From Carposina sasakii (taxonomy: Eukaryota; Arthropoda; Insecta; Lepidoptera; Carposinidae): DNA of 64,000 nt. The stretch lies in assembly GCA_014607495.2 (NCBI GenBank), contig CP053169.1, positions 6,572,001 through 6,636,000 on the forward strand, written 5' to 3'. A program made the translations under genes and the position numbers. This document shows positions 1 through 12,652 of the stretch, piece by piece (position 1 is the first letter of the stretch; every line of letters begins with the position of its first letter). Under the pieces are notes generated by a model. That model worked only from the letters and a program-made list of their open reading frames with translations. It was not told where the DNA came from and did no database searches.

Positions 1-9
1 TGTACGGTG

Positions 10-222
10 TACGCTTAGGCTGCTGGTAGACTTGAACGGACTGTGTTCTTTGACGGATTCACGGTGGTATATGGTGCAATATGAGGGTTGGTACACACAA
101 CGGACAGTTGAAATTTAGCGGTCCGTTATCCGTTCACGTCTACAAGCGCTGATAGTGCGCCATACGCCACCGTGAATCCGTTAAAAAACATGGTCAGTTC
201 ACGTCTACCAGCGCTCTTAGGC
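10..222. mobile_element. Foldback MITE at the window edge
   Basis: The left arm (about 20-78: gctggtagacttgaacgg, gacggattcacggtgg) is the complement of the right arm (about 150-213: ccaccgtgaatccgtt, cacgtctaccagcgc). About 200 bases; the left edge may run off the window. Confidence 0.7.
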
Positions 223-373
223 TGCCTTTCCACTACACTACGTTGTTATGTTTGAGTTTGATATCCACCAATAAAATTCATAGATGTCATGGACTAATGA
301 ATATGATTGGTAGATATCACACGCTTCCGTAGCCACGTAGCCTATAGCACGTATCTGGTGGAAAGTCAGCTTT

Positions 374-525
374 AGAGTTGATTTTTCCAATGATCAGATA
401 GATCTATATGAAGGATAAAGTTGCTGTCTCTATCTTCTTGGCCTATAAAACTTGTTTTAGAGAAAGACAAACGTCTTTATTCATGAGTAAGATTAGAACT
501 ATCTGCCTATTGGAGAATCTGCTCT
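374..525. mobile_element. Small TIR repeat (ttttccaatgatcagata family)
   Basis: Imperfect inverted ends around agagttgatttttccaatga and tattggagaatctgctct; internal 'gataaagttgctgtctctat'. A related copy lies at 11273-11427 and partial pieces at about 15895-15945 and 50866-50935. Confidence 0.55.
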
Positions 526-935
526 TAACAACGTATCTGAATAGAATCTCATTTAGTTTTCAATTTTCATTTCACAAATTAAATGTGTACAAAAAGTAAA
601 GTTGAAAGCACTACCGGTAGATTTTATGTAGTTGTATAAATCTTTTATATGTTGAAACTTTTAAATAGCACCCTAATAGCGATTATTCCGCGACAGATAT
701 TATATTTCCACGAATATTATAAACGTGAAAGTGTGAGGTTGGATGTTCAGATGTCAATTTTAATTACATAAATAAATTAAAAGGTGAGAGTCGACTAAAG
801 AACTTGGGCATTCTCTCATATAATAATCTAGCAACTTATCATTCATCATTTACATCTGACCCCCATAACTGAGGGATATCCTTTATAATCCTGCGGTTCT
901 GGCTTCCCCGTTCGGGAGCACAGCTTTGTCTATAA

Positions 936-2448
936 TGTATGTAAAGGAACAGGGACAGCGGAAATACATGTTCGCATAGACAGAGTCGAAGGCGTCCGCT
1001 AGTTCTACATGACTGCGCTAAAATGAGACAAAACTGTCGTAAGTTATAGTTTTTTTTATATTGCACCGTAATATAGTCATCGATTGTAGCTCTTACCTTC
1101 ATCATCATACGATTACCAATCCTTATACAATATAGTAATTCGTCTGACACTAGTTACTATTAAAAAGATGACCTCATAAGTTTACACAGATGTAGTAGCT
1201 AGGTGTAGTGTTTGTTCTAACATATTGTTGCTACGAATTATGAGAAAATTACGGATTATTTTATTTTTTATCTGCCATCATAAGGCGGTAGACAATGTAA
1301 TTGTTTTGCGATGACTTTCGTCGACGTTCAAATGCCACCAATAGCTATTAGGCTTCATTGCATGATTTAACAAACGCGCGAAGGCTTTCTATTGGAGCAA
1401 CCGTATCGATGACGAACCTCTATCGATTCGCTCGAGAAATAATGTTATCTTCCTAAGTCTTCGCTCCCACTCATCAAAAAACTTAGTTTTGAATCCCGGA
1501 GCCAACATTAATTATTGTGACTATCGATGTTTGCTCCCGAATTATCCACATTTCTATAGGTACTCATATCTATACTATGGTTTAGTTCAATTACTACCCA
1601 CCAAAGATTTTTATCGTTAGCCAGGAAGCGAATACAAATACTAAATGATTAGCAATAAGTCTTTGATGGAATTAAAGGGTCCACCATACATATTCACATC
1701 TTCGCCACACATTAACTCTATGGTGAAATAATGATATAAGGTAGATATGTACACACCACGAATACAAGATCTTAGGTTTGTGTAAATGTTAAAGTTATGT
1801 TTCCAAAAGAGAGTTGATCACCTTTATGGACTTATTTGTAAAGCTCAAGGTCTGAAACTCTTGGAGACTCAGGAAAGCTACGCGACGCTATAAATACGTC
1901 TGGGTCATTGCTGAGAGGTGCTTGATCTATTTGCATTCCTGTTACGACATATTGGCGTATAAACCTTCGACGGAGATGTTTCTTCAAATGGTATAATAGC
2001 TTTGCTATTGTTAGACTAATTTGCAGCAAACGCGTAAATCTAAATTGAAGTAAATGGATAATTAGTAGTATCCACCTAAAACGAAATCTGTTGAAACTAA
2101 ATATCGTGCCAGTATGGAATATAGGACTAAAATATAGCAGCAGTTACCATCACAAGAAAGGGCTTTCATTATTCTTATTGTTTATTGCATACACACCAAA
2201 AATATATATTACAGGATAAAATAAGAAATCCTTTACCCACGAAGTAGGTAAACTATGGTGGCCTCGTACACCACCTCCAAGTAAAAAGTGTCGAGTAAGC
2301 TATTCGTCAAATAAAGTATCAAGTAGAACTTCGATTTTCACCACCACTGAGTATAATAAGAGCTAATCAACGGGTGAAGTCCCACGCAACTTAAATTAAC
2401 CTCTAAAGGTCGGGTCAGATTTTTTAATGTGTAATAATTTGTTGCCAG
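936..2448. other. Gene-free stretch
   Basis: Presumed intron of the PITP gene, whose earlier exons are outside the window. Short open frames here do not resemble a protein family. I saw no PITP exon and no clear element. Confidence 0.5.
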
Positions 2449-5400
2449 GTGGGAAATATTCATCAGGGCAGTATACATACAAGATCTATCATCTCGCGTC
2501 GAAGGTGCCGGCATTTGTCCGGCTGCTCATACCCAAAGGAGCCATGGAGGTCCACGAGGAAGCCTGGAATGCATACCCCTACTGTCGAACCGTACTTAGT
2601 GTAAGTGATGACCCAGTTAACCAATAATGAAGTTTGTATTAACCACTAGTGGTGTAGTAGCCCCTCAGAAGCTTTACTAACGGGTTCAATGAAGCGTTTA
2701 AACCCTGCCTAAGAGCCACAATTTCTATACTAGAGATAATAGAAAAGATACCTCATCCTATGCTACCTAACCATTATCATACCTGCAAGCCTAGCATGAT
2801 CTGCGAAATACGTTATGATAAACCGATTTATCGGCATTTAGCTTGTCAAAATATGATAAATATAGCCGGCATGTTGAATTTTGTATAGAGACGATACGAT
2901 ATCGTCGACGATATTCACGCGTGGTCATGCTTGGGGGCTGCTCCCTTTTCTACCAATTCTGGGATATTTCCAGCTGAAGCATAGCCGAAACGGAAACGTT
3001 TTAAGACTCAGCGGTCGCCTACCAACTTGACATTGTACGCTAATCTCAGAAACGGCTGGACCGATTTCGATGCAGTTTTCAGAAATATATTGTGACAGGT
3101 CCCACTTAACATATGTATAGGCTACTTTTTATTCCGGGAAAATGTTTTTATCCCGGATAATTTCGACATATTGTTTTTTCCACGCGGACGGAATCGCGGG
3201 CGTCCACTAGTCACAAATAAATTAAACGAACCTTGATAAATACCGGTAGGGATACTAGAATCTTTATTATGATACGCATAACATTTTTCTGTGATAATTG
3301 GTAATAAAAGTTATTCATTGCTTTGCAGATAAGCATAATCTTGATATATTCCGAATCACATAAAATGTGCTCCAAATATATCGATAAAATTCCAATTTCT
3401 CTTCACGATTATAAGAGTGCGGGAATACTTAGAGAGTGCACGAATACTTAGAGAGTGCACCTGTGTTTGCCCACACACACGCACAAATTACATATAATTT
3501 CAGTGAAAGGCTACTCCCATAGTAGAGTTTTGCTCATGGTCTCCACGCTGTGCAGGCGGGTTGGTGACCGCAGTATGATTTTCAGATTTCAGACTATGTT
3601 GTTAACACGGGAGGCGCTGCTGCCGACATTCCGAAAGCCCTTAATCGCTCTTACGATAACCACGGGCAGACATGAAGCCTACCTATTTCGCTTTATTTAC
3701 ATCTATAACATTCTTCATTAAAAATTATTAATAAAGAAATGGAAAAAATTCTTCACCCGAGTGGGAATCGAACCCACGACCACTGCAAACCGTGTAAGCC
3801 GCTCTAACCACTGAGCTACCGGGTATTCTTCATTAAAATAGAATCGAGCTAGTGTTCAGATTCGGCTGTGATTACAAATTACATAAATGCGTTAACTACT
3901 TGAAAACACAAGGTCTAAGGTCGTTCGAACTGCTGTACTACCGTATTCGCACCTACGTAGTCCGCGGTATGCGTCAGAGACAATGCTTATTGTAGTTGCT
4001 GCACACTTAGGTAACCAGGTTTTTTTCTATGGGGCTCAGAGGGCAGATTTGACTATGGGTATGTAGGTGCTGCTGTGATGGAATCGCCATCCACTGTAGG
4101 TCTAAAATACGCCTAAGCGGGGAGCACACTATTGCATGTGCTCCGTTACCCTATATCCGCCATTGACCATTGCCAGTAATATTATTGACCCACAGTTTAA
4201 AATAAATGACCTACTCATCATAATCATTAACATCTGTCCCCTATCTCCAGTCTATAAGGCTGCTGACCTTTTGGGAATGTCTGGTTTGGTTGGAATAGAC
4301 AGGTAAGGTACAAGACGTACAATGGCCTCATTTATAGAGGCTAAGTGCGGAAAATGCCCGGTCAAACTAACTATATGTCTCCATTATGTTAAACTTGGCT
4401 GTGGGAAATGCCTTATGATCCTGCAGTTCCAGCTACCCCAATTCGGGAACACCCCGCCTCCGTACCCTTAAAACAAGTTTGTCAGTCTACGAATCAGTCC
4501 TACCTACCCTACAACATATTGTCGTATTGCTATGATGTAAATAACCAATGTAAGAAAATAACCTAATGTCTTTTCATTTTCAGAACCCTGGCTACATGAA
4601 AGACAACTTCGTGATTTGCATAGAATCCTTGCATTTGCCAGATGTCGGAGACAAGCCTAACGTAAGTACCTATCCCAACTATATGCGCTCTTTTCCACTA
4701 CGACACGACAACGACGCGACCACATTTCGTCATCTATTATTGGGAGCCGTGTCGTCTAATGGAAAAACGAGCTATTTTATACATTTTTGCTTCCAAAAAA
4801 GCCGTGGTCGTATCGTGGCCGTGTCGTCTAATGGAAAAACGCCCATAGTTCATGGTGCCACGTTTAATTTTCAATAGTTACGAGTATAATCACCTCACGC
4901 GGTTTCAGCCACGAAGGTTATTATTTCGTTATCTTATTGGTGTGCCCTATCAATGCGTATGCGCCACGATGTCTGAATTTCTAAGCCTGTTTATTGCTTA
5001 GCAAAAAGTAGCAGTTGGTAACAGAACACACCTCTATTAAGCCGGAACATAGCTAAGGAAAAAATACATACCTACACACTGCTGTGTTCTCGAAATGGGG
5101 TACCCAGATCAGCAGGATCATAAAGGAGATCACAAATCTACGTTTAGCATAGCGGAAGATAGATGTAAATAATCAGTGTCAAATTGCCAGCTTAGAGTCG
5201 TCTGAGAGAATTCCCGAGTTCCTTAGTCGACTCTTACGACATACACGGAAAGAGATGCAGTTGATGTATTCTAGTAAAGCCCCGTATCAGCACAGGACAT
5301 AATACTTGATGAAAAAAATTCAGTCAAATAAGACACGCTATTAGATAAGTGTGGAAATTAAATGAACTTTAACGTCTGAAGAGAATTGTTTCCTTTTTCT

Positions 5401-8400
5401 TATTGTCAGGCTTAGCAGTGGGAAATAAATGTACTTACCTACTACAATGGAAAATTATCACTTCCCAAGGCAGGTTTTGACTGTTCATAGTGATGATCAC
5501 TTATTGAAACTGGAAATGGAAGTGACATGTTAAATGTGTGTAGCAAATTTATTCAGGCAAGGCATTATGCCCCTTACCTACATTTTGAGGTTTTAACTAG
5601 TGACGGCGATCCCTGCCTGCGATAGGTCAATCTAAAACATTGATGTGAGATATCGCCGATACGCCGTGCAGGCATGTTAGCTAGGTCAATTGTTGTAAAG
5701 GTGTGAATAAAAAAAAAAAAAAAAAAACTCAGAAATATGACTGTGCATAAATTCTCAGAAATATGACTCTTGTGAACTCGTATACAAGGCGATTTACACT
5801 AGCAACTTGTCACTGATATTTTATATCTGGCCCCGCTATACTACTAAACGTAGCTGTAGATCTCGGTTCTGGCTACCCGTACCCAATAGGTCACGGACGG
5901 GACCAATAGGGTCTAGGGGTTTACCCACGCAGTCAGTCCGTCCTAGTCACTAGGCTGTGTATCTCATGAACCGTGATAGCTAGACAGTTAACTAGATGTA
6001 TTTCTGTTGTCAGGCGTGGAAGTTCTCTCTATAGGGACAATATACCCATCGGATAATGATCAGAACACAAGCATACAGTTAACGAGAAGCCAGATTAGCA
6101 TTAAATGCTGCGTAAAAATTTTATCGAGTTTCGCCAATGGCATATCGGAAGTTTTCCCTATCCCAAACCAACTAACTAACAACTATGTATAAAAATGATT
6201 TGCTACATGGTTTTAGTTGTTAGTTAGTTGATTCAGATAGAACTTATGCGGCGATCCGTCAGCGGAGGGTTAGGGCCCGGTTGATCCCTCAATAGAACTG
6301 TTTCCGCTACAATCCCATATAACAGCATGTGCCGTGTAATACGGATCCGTCTTGCACTTAGCCGGTTTTTGAGAACACAGCATTGTGTATAATAATGCTT
6401 AATGTATAATAATAAATAATCAATATTTTCATATCGCTAATTAAGTTTGAAGGGTTTTTATCTTGTTCCAAGTCCTATAAAATTGTTGGGATTCCACAAA
6501 CGCACATGTAGTTTCAATGTTATATCAAGAATTGATTCGCAATTTGTTCGTGTGAAAACCAGCGTCTGTCACTTAAATCTTATAACTGAAGGGCGTCCTT
6601 TTGCGCCACGAGTGTTTCATTTGTGTGCGCTCACCTACACTTACGTCAATTATATACCACGCGACAAATGCCCTCGGTTATTACATAGAGGTGATTGTTG
6701 CCTGCCATGCGATGCACGCTAAATCATTTTTGTACTTAGCTATCGAGTCTTTCATATATTACCTATTTAAAATTACTTGAGCCAATGTTGATTTCCTGTG
6801 TTTGATGTTGGATGATAAATCATCACTTATGATGCCTAATGTATTTAAGGTTTATACTTACCTTAGTAAAGATGACTTTTATACAAATACTTAGGACCTT
6901 ACTATTAAAAAAATTAAGCTCTGTTTAACGGGTGTGTAACGCAGTTTATTAGTAGCACCGTTATAAATATAACTTCTGTGCTAATGCGAGGTCCTGTTCT
7001 GATGCGGAGCTTCACTAAAATACATCAGCTGCAACTCTTTAAAGTAAACAACAAGTATTTTAAATAGCTAATTAGCGCCAGAGCCCCGTCAGAATGAAAC
7101 TAACCGGGCATGTTAAACGAAATGCTACAAAAAGCCCACTTTAAAGAACCAATAACCAATTCGCAAGATTTGAGACTTCAAATCACGTAAACACATTTTT
7201 GAAGATTGTATGAACAGACCTGGTAAAAAATATGTGAAAACAAGTCCCAAACCAATTGATAACGTCCTAACAACCGCCAACACATTGCAGGTGCACGAGC
7301 TGCCTCCCGAAAAGCTGAAGAATCGCGATGTGGTCTACATAGACATCGCGAACGACCCGCTGTCGTCGTCCGACTACAAGAAGGAGACCGACCCGACGCT
7401 GTTCAAGTCGGCCAAGACGGGCCGCGGGCCGCTGGTCGGGCCCAACTGGAAGCGCGAGGTCAACCCCGTCATGACGTGCTACAAGCTCGTCACTGCAGAG
7501 TTCAAGTGGTTCGGCCTACAGGTCAGTGGTAGCTGTCTACTTCATAAGGGAGCGTCTTATGAGCGTCTTACGAGCGACGCCCGCGCGGCGTTTTCTGCCA
7601 ACCATAAAACGACGTGACGCTCGCACTGCGTAATTACCATGAAGTCGGCTTTTCACTATGGTATGTAATGTAATATTAATTCTGAAGTGAAACACTATTT
7701 CAAATTGTTCACCTGAAAATTTAGATTTTTTTTCCTATTTTTAACCGACTTCAAAAAAGAGAGGTTATCAATTCGCCTGTATGGTTTTTTTTATGTGTGT
7801 TACCTCAGAACTCCGTCATTTATGAACCGATTTCAATTTTTTTTAAGGTCATGGTATGTTTCCAAGTTGGTCCCATATTCACCACATCAGGATCTGATGA
7901 TGGGATCTTGGAGATATCGAAGGCAATCCTCAAATATTGTAGGCACATGTAGTCTGTTTTTATACTTTTACTGAGCGTTTTGATCACCTACATATAAAAC
8001 ATAACATCTGATGATGGAATCTCTAAGGAATCTAGGGATATCCTTAAATATAATAGACACGAGTAGTCTGTTTTTAGATTTTTATAGAGAATTTTGGTCA
8101 GCTACACATAATATAAAGGAAACGAGGGTCTGATGATGGAGCCGCCGAAAAACAGATAATTGAACTTTTTAGTGACAAAATCCCCCTATGGCAGGGGGAG
8201 GCCTACGTCCAGTAGTGGACTGCAATAGGCTTATGAAGGTGAAGGTTGTGCAATTGTATGTTGCGTTAAGCCGTGTCCGAAGTAAGATGGTTATAGAGGA
8301 AGAGGTAGACATGAGAGTAGCGAGATGACGGATAATAGGGATGAATGAAAGTAGTACTCTTCTTGCACCGACCCCTAATGATTGGGAACAGGGCAGGAAG

Positions 8401-10630
8401 AAGGAGTGTAATTATATGTTGCTTATATTGTCAGAGGTAAAATTTCGAAGCCTTGTCATTTCTCTCAGTGCCTATTTAACCATTTGCTGATTTATAAATC
8501 TGACAATATTTTTCCTTCGCAGTATATATTTGCCCTTTAGCAAAATTTTACTTTAGTAAACTTGAGTTTTGGCTCCCCTATAAGCCAAAACTCGAGCTGA
8601 CTAAAGTTAAATTTTGCCGGTTGCAGGAAGTCGGTTTTTCGTTTTTAAAAAAATATTCATGAACCAGATAGATGAAGTATTTCCGTAAAGTTATTTAGGT
8701 TTCTTTTTTTCAGAATAAAGTAGAAGCGTTCATCCATAAATCCGAACAGCGGTTGTTTACCATATTCCATAGGTAAGAACTTTTTGTGTTTTGCTTAATT
8801 TTTTTCACACTATATTTCCTACTTGATTTTTATTTATGACGTCATATAAATTTACTCTGATGTACAAAATGGTTAATAAAATGTTTAAAAGCTATAGCAG
8901 CATACGTGAGATGCTTCGCTATTTAACGCTTATCGAAATCGGCAGGGGAATTACGCAACCAACAAAAGCAATGCAACGCGATCGCGAAAATTGTGTGTGT
9001 GTGAATGCAGGGGACGTGCGTGTAGTGGTGTTCATAAAAGCTATATTCTCCGAACGCGTGAAAGTGATATGCTACATGCAAGTAACGCGCTATTTTTTCC
9101 GTGACGTTATAACGTTACGTGTTGTAATTATTACCAAATATGTAGTTCCTTTGAACGGTGGCGCTAGACCAGTTTCCTGTTAGCTAGTGTATGATTGTAT
9201 TCCTTTGTGGCGCTAAGTCTATATAACTACATACAAAGAATGTTAGTTCCAGAATCGAGCACCAGAGCAATTCTATGAAACAAACAGTTACGTTCTATTT
9301 CACAATACCAACATCACGACAAAAGTCACGAATCCGAACGAACCTCTATTCTGAGCTGTTACGTTCTATATCACAATACCAACATCACGACAATAAAGAG
9401 TCACGAATCCGAACGAACCTCTATTCTGAGCTGTTACGTTCTATGATGATATTGATGATGATCTCCGACCGTATTTCGGTCAAGGCGACCAATCTCTACG
9501 GAGATTGGCCAGGTACGCAGGAGATATTATAGTGCACAAGTGTGTGCGCAAACACAGACGTTCTATATCACCAATACCAACCAATACGCTATATTCTTTT
9601 CATAGCAGGTTACGCGCGCAGGTGAAGCGCGCTTATCGTTATAGCGTTTAGCTTGGAACGAGTCAATTAAATCATTGGTTACTGCGCTATGGACAAATAG
9701 CATGTTATTTTTAAAGCTATACGTTATATTAGGTACCACTATGCGTGAGGCGTCCTCCTAAGCCCCGCACCTCACCGCGTGCACTCACACTCAATTTCAA
9801 AAATAAGTAAAAATTTGTTGTCTGTTCTCCTCATTCTTAATGTAAATGGCTGACACAAAAATATGACGACAACTTTTCGTCGCATGCTAATTTCCTACCT
9901 ATATACTCACTTTCATATAGGCCGCCGCCCGGCCCCCTGATTACCTAATTTGCAATAGCAAAGTCGAAGCAAAACGATAGCGAAAATTGTACATATTCGC
10001 CTTGAAATGAAAGCAATCACGAGATTTTGGTACAATCTTCGCTGTCGCTTTGCTTTTGCTAGTTAGATAATAAGGGGGCGGGTTGTGTCGACGGCTTTGG
10101 TGTGTAAAGCGCTTAAGTGTGGCGATTAGAATCGACCGAACTACGAGTATGTACAATTATTTTAAGCAATAAAAAGCTCTTACTTTGCTTTTGTCTTCGG
10201 CACTTTTTCTTGGTTTGCTGGAAGAAATCTCTTGAAGCGATAAGCTCGCCATTTTACATTTCTCCTGTATACTGAGATTGTTATATTTTGATTTCTGTAG
10301 GTACAATAAAGAATCACACAATATAGTTGATTCTGACCGTCACACTTATACCTAAACTTAAGTTTAGCCCGAGCTATCCCTTTCTCAGCCATTTATGTTA
10401 AGAACGGAGAGGGACAGACCTGTCTATTATTAAGTTTATGTTTAAGTGTGACTGTTAAAATATATATCTAAAAACATACTGTTATTTCCAGACAAGTGTT
10501 CTGCTCCATCGATGACTGGTACGGCATGACAATGGCAGACATTCGCGCCATCGAGGATCGCACCAAAGACGAGCTAGAAAAACTACGCCGCGAAGGCGAA
10601 GTGCGCGGGATGCGAGCGGAAAACGAATAA
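2449..10630 (+). CDS. vib: Class I phosphatidylinositol transfer protein, 3' five exons (vibrator/PITP alpha-beta type)
   Basis: Class I PITPs are soluble START-like proteins that exchange phosphatidylinositol and phosphatidylcholine between membranes; the fly orthologue is vibrator. Coding exons are 2449-2600, 4584-4661, 7291-7521, 8714-8772 and 10492-10630 (TAA 10628-10630). All have AG/GT borders and the phases join, giving 219 residues. Family landmarks in order: [19 protein letters not shown], then [11 protein letters not shown] in the first exon; a [13 protein letters not shown] strand in the second; [22 protein letters not shown] and [15 protein letters not shown] in the third; [20 protein letters not shown] across the fourth and fifth; and a C-terminal helix ending in VRGMRAENE. 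The first exon begins in codon position 2, so roughly 50 N-terminal residues are encoded before base 1; I found no matching exon in 1-2448. A polyadenylation signal AATAAA lies at 10729-10734. Introns carry SINE, MITE and Helitron pieces. Family assignment is firm; exact orthology is by recall. Confidence 0.95.
3049..3210 (+). mobile_element. Helitron 3' fragment
   Basis: Carries 'aacggctggaccgatttcga', 'ttatcccggataatttcgac' and the 3' end gcgggcgtccactag followed by T. The 5' half is not clear. In an intron of the PITP gene. Confidence 0.65.
3710..3838 (-). mobile_element. tRNA-derived SINE with 14-base target duplication
   Basis: On the minus strand the body starts with a tRNA-like head: A box region tagctcagtggttagagcg and B box gggttcgattccc, then a short AT tail ending ccatttctttattaata. 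The flanks attcttcattaaaa at 3710-3723 and 3825-3838 are identical, so the insertion is recent and retroposed. The SINE body is 3724-3824. In an intron of the PITP gene. Confidence 0.85.
5085..5330 (-). repeat. Dispersed repeat 'cggcgataagctagcaac', long reverse copy
   Basis: Plus strand shows 'atcataaaggagatcacaaa', 'ctacgtttagcatagcg' and 'gactcttacgacatac', the reverse of 36660-36880. In an intron of the PITP gene. Confidence 0.65.
6169..6230. repeat. Hairpin with caactaactaacaac stems
   Basis: caactaactaacaacta pairs with tagttgttagttagttg across about 30 bases. A single arm (ttagttgttagttagttg) recurs at about 63680. Confidence 0.65.
8187..8412 (+). repeat. LINE/SINE 3'-end debris
   Basis: 8187-8233 is a copy of the tail 'gaggcctacgtccagtagtg' seen also at 36534-36590 (minus), 45200-45315, 48782-48897 and 59180. 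Next to it, 8320-8412 (gataatagggatgaatg ... gggaacagggcagga) matches the 3' end of the LINE at 55828-55900. Both lie within an intron of the PITP gene. Confidence 0.6.
8540..8617. repeat. Near-perfect hairpin
   Basis: gcaaaattttactttagtaa through gagttttggct pairs with agccaaaactcgag through taaattttgc around a short loop. About 35 bp stem with a few mismatches. Confidence 0.75.
9287..9448. repeat. Two-and-a-bit copy tandem duplication, unit 71-75 bases
   Basis: Unit 1 is 9287-9357, unit 2 is 9358-9432, and a third starts at 9433 with gttacgttctatgatg before diverging. The units differ by four inserted bases and one substitution. In the last PITP intron. Confidence 0.85.
9465..9565 (+). repeat. 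Repeat 'gcaggagatattat...gtgtgtgcgcaaaca'
   Basis: 'ggagattggccaggtacgca' and 'acaagtgtgtgcgcaaacac'. A second copy is at 33887-33960, in the last intron of the GMC gene. Confidence 0.55.
9932..10079. mobile_element. MITE, gccccctgattac family, copy 1
   Basis: Inverted ends gccccctgattac and gataataagggggc; inner arms contain gatagcgaaaattgta and its degenerate complement. 148 bases. Other copies at 52908-53076 (inside a Helitron) and about 57183-57337. In the last intron of the PITP gene. Confidence 0.72.
10337..10454. mobile_element. MITE with gtcacactta ends, copy 1
   Basis: gtcacacttatacctaaact at the left pairs with gtttatgtttaagtgtgac at the right. It lies in the last PITP intron, ending only about 37 bases before the final exon. 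Confidence 0.7.
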
Positions 10631-11010
10631 ATACCACGCATACGGACTCGTTCGGTACATTTTTGTTCTACCAAATCTAAATAGACCAACCTATATCAAG
10701 TCCCACGGGTTTTACTGGAGTCACTGAAAATAAATGAAACAGTGCTAATGTTGTTACGACACTAGCGCCATCATTTGGGTAAAGTACCGATAAATAGAAC
10801 CCTGGCATTGGTCAATTGTTTTACATATGTTGGGATTATTTCAGAAAATTTAAGTAAAATAACTTTTTTATTTGAAAACAATTTTGTGTATGTGCAAAAG
10901 TAGTTTCTATAATATCGTTCTGACATGAAATCAGTGTATGACAACTCCCTTACACAAATAATAGTGTTGATTTTCAATGTATTAAATATTTCGCGCTTTG
11001 CTTTCAATAG

Positions 11011-11124
11011 TCACACTTAAACCTAAACCTAATCTTAGTCAGGTCTATCTCTCTCCGTTCTTAACATACCTAAATGGCTGAGAGAGAAAAGGGCAGGTAG
11101 GACTAATTTTACGTTTAGGTGACT
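11011..11124. mobile_element. MITE with gtcacactta ends, copy 2
   Basis: gtcacacttaaacctaaacc and ttacgtttaggtgac are inverted ends. The central part is roughly the reverse complement of copy 1 at 10337-10454. A third, interrupted copy appears around 40030-40860. Confidence 0.65.
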
Positions 11125-11272
11125 GCCGGAATCGACCATAATGTCATTGTAAAAGATATAATGCATAATGAATACCAATTTCAGATATATACATATTAGG
11201 TATTATGATTTATTTAGTAATGTGAAAAACATAATATTCCACATAGAAAACCCCAATGTAGATATGATATTG

Positions 11273-11427
11273 ATGGCTGATTTATCCAATACGGTCAGAT
11301 AGCTAGCCAGTCAGATATCTGAAAGATAAAGTTGATGCTCACTCTATCTCAATCAAGTTTTAGAGAAAAACACCATCAATTTTATCCTTCACATAGGCTA
11401 TCTGACCATTGGAAAATATGCTCTAAA
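11273..11427. mobile_element. Small TIR repeat (ttttccaatgatcagata family), copy 2
   Basis: Ends tttatccaatacggtcagat and atctgaccattggaaaatat are inverted; internal 'gataaagttgatgctcactc' as in 374-525. Confidence 0.55.
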
Positions 11428-12189
11428 TAATACAGTCTTGTATCTTATTGCATACTGTTGGAATAGATTAGTTGTGAACTTCTAAGGAGACGTATAAGTA
11501 CGTTTTAAAAAAAGTTCGGTCTTTTCAAGTTACCATTAAAAATATTGCGGACGGGTCCCGCGTGATTGTTTTGTATTTACGCTCATAAATAAACGTTTAA
11601 ATGTCGATTTTAATCTGAGATTGCCAACCACATCGGCTGCTGGCAGCTCGTAAATTATAACACAAGTATACAACTAAAGCATTATAATTGTAATAATAAC
11701 CACAAGCTACATGTAGTTGTATCACACAATTTATTTCGAGGTTGAGTTATCAATTTTGATCCTAAGCTTGTTTCTCTGCATTTTTTTTATTATTTCTACC
11801 AGTAATTTGTAGTTATTCATTATATAAAAACCACTTATGTTTATCTTGCTATCAGTATGTTGTAGGCAGGGTTCGAAATTATCAAGATAAATATTTTTTG
11901 TGATACCTAATTATCTTGATAATTATCCGATAATTATCTAATAATAATCCGATAATTATCTGATAATTATCCTAGCTGATTTACCATTAAACTTCTTGAA
12001 ATTCTCTTTATTTAAATTATATATATTTATCCAGAGGAGGTTCTCAGTTTTTCAGCATTATTAAATAAACGGCAAAGAATAACTGTGAGAAATATGCAAT
12101 TTAATTCAGAATTTGTTTTTATGGTGTCAAACTAAAGTAAGAAAGTACACAAAGAAAAGAAATTCGCAATCTCTCGTCAGTCAAACATT

Positions 12190-12415
12190 TTGTTTGAAAA
12201 AATTATTAATAAAGAAAAACCTGGAATGAAAACAGACAATTCTTCACCCTGAGACAGTAGGGAATCTTAACCCACGACCACTGCAAACCGTGCCAGCCTT
12301 TATCAACGCTATTGTGCAACCACGGCTAAGCCACCGGGTCAATTACTCGGATGACGAACTTAGTTCCATGGGAATCTAACTGCAAACCGTTATCCACTAA
12401 GCCACCGGGTAAACG
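12190..12415 (-). repeat. tRNA-derived SINE copies inside the hAT-like element
   Basis: Minus-strand copy of the 3724-3824 SINE with the B box region damaged, followed by a second partial head ('ccactaagccaccgggt' at about 12393). The downstream segment 12420-12600 recurs at 48110-48310, so a longer composite repeat is involved. Confidence 0.6.
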
Positions 12416-12595
12416 AACTTACATATTGGCAACGTTATTCTTCATCCCGATAGCTATACACTAGCCAAATCTCGGCAAACAAAGCTCAATCCCTCAGCAC
12501 AATGTTTAAAGATGAAACGATCGACCATATCCTAACGGATTATATTAATGGAGAAGTGTTTTTATAAATTTATCTTAGTCAAGATATTATATATT

Positions 12596-12652
12596 ATAAA
12601 ATTATTAATAAAGAAAATGGAAAAAATTCTTCACCCGAGTGGGAATCGAACC
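12596..12652 (-). repeat. Truncated tRNA-derived SINE
   Basis: Tail and first part of the same family (attattaataaagaaaatgg, cgagtgggaatcgaacc), cut off just inside the B box. Confidence 0.6.

Larger units (their letters stand above)
7741..8640. repeat. Composite repeat bounded by aaccgacttc / gaagtcggtt
   Basis: Short inverted ends aaccgacttcaaaaaa (7743) and aagtcggtttttc (8629) bound a noncoding region containing two related blocks (catcaggatctgatgatggg at about 7880 and ctgatgatggaatctc at about 8008). LINE/SINE debris lies at 8187-8412 and a hairpin at 8540-8617. A similar end (aaaaaccgacttcctcc) appears alone at about 50983. Confidence 0.5.

Noticed and set aside
839..1150. 103-residue minus-strand protein
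   Set aside because: Covers a dispersed repeat copy and has no family resemblance.
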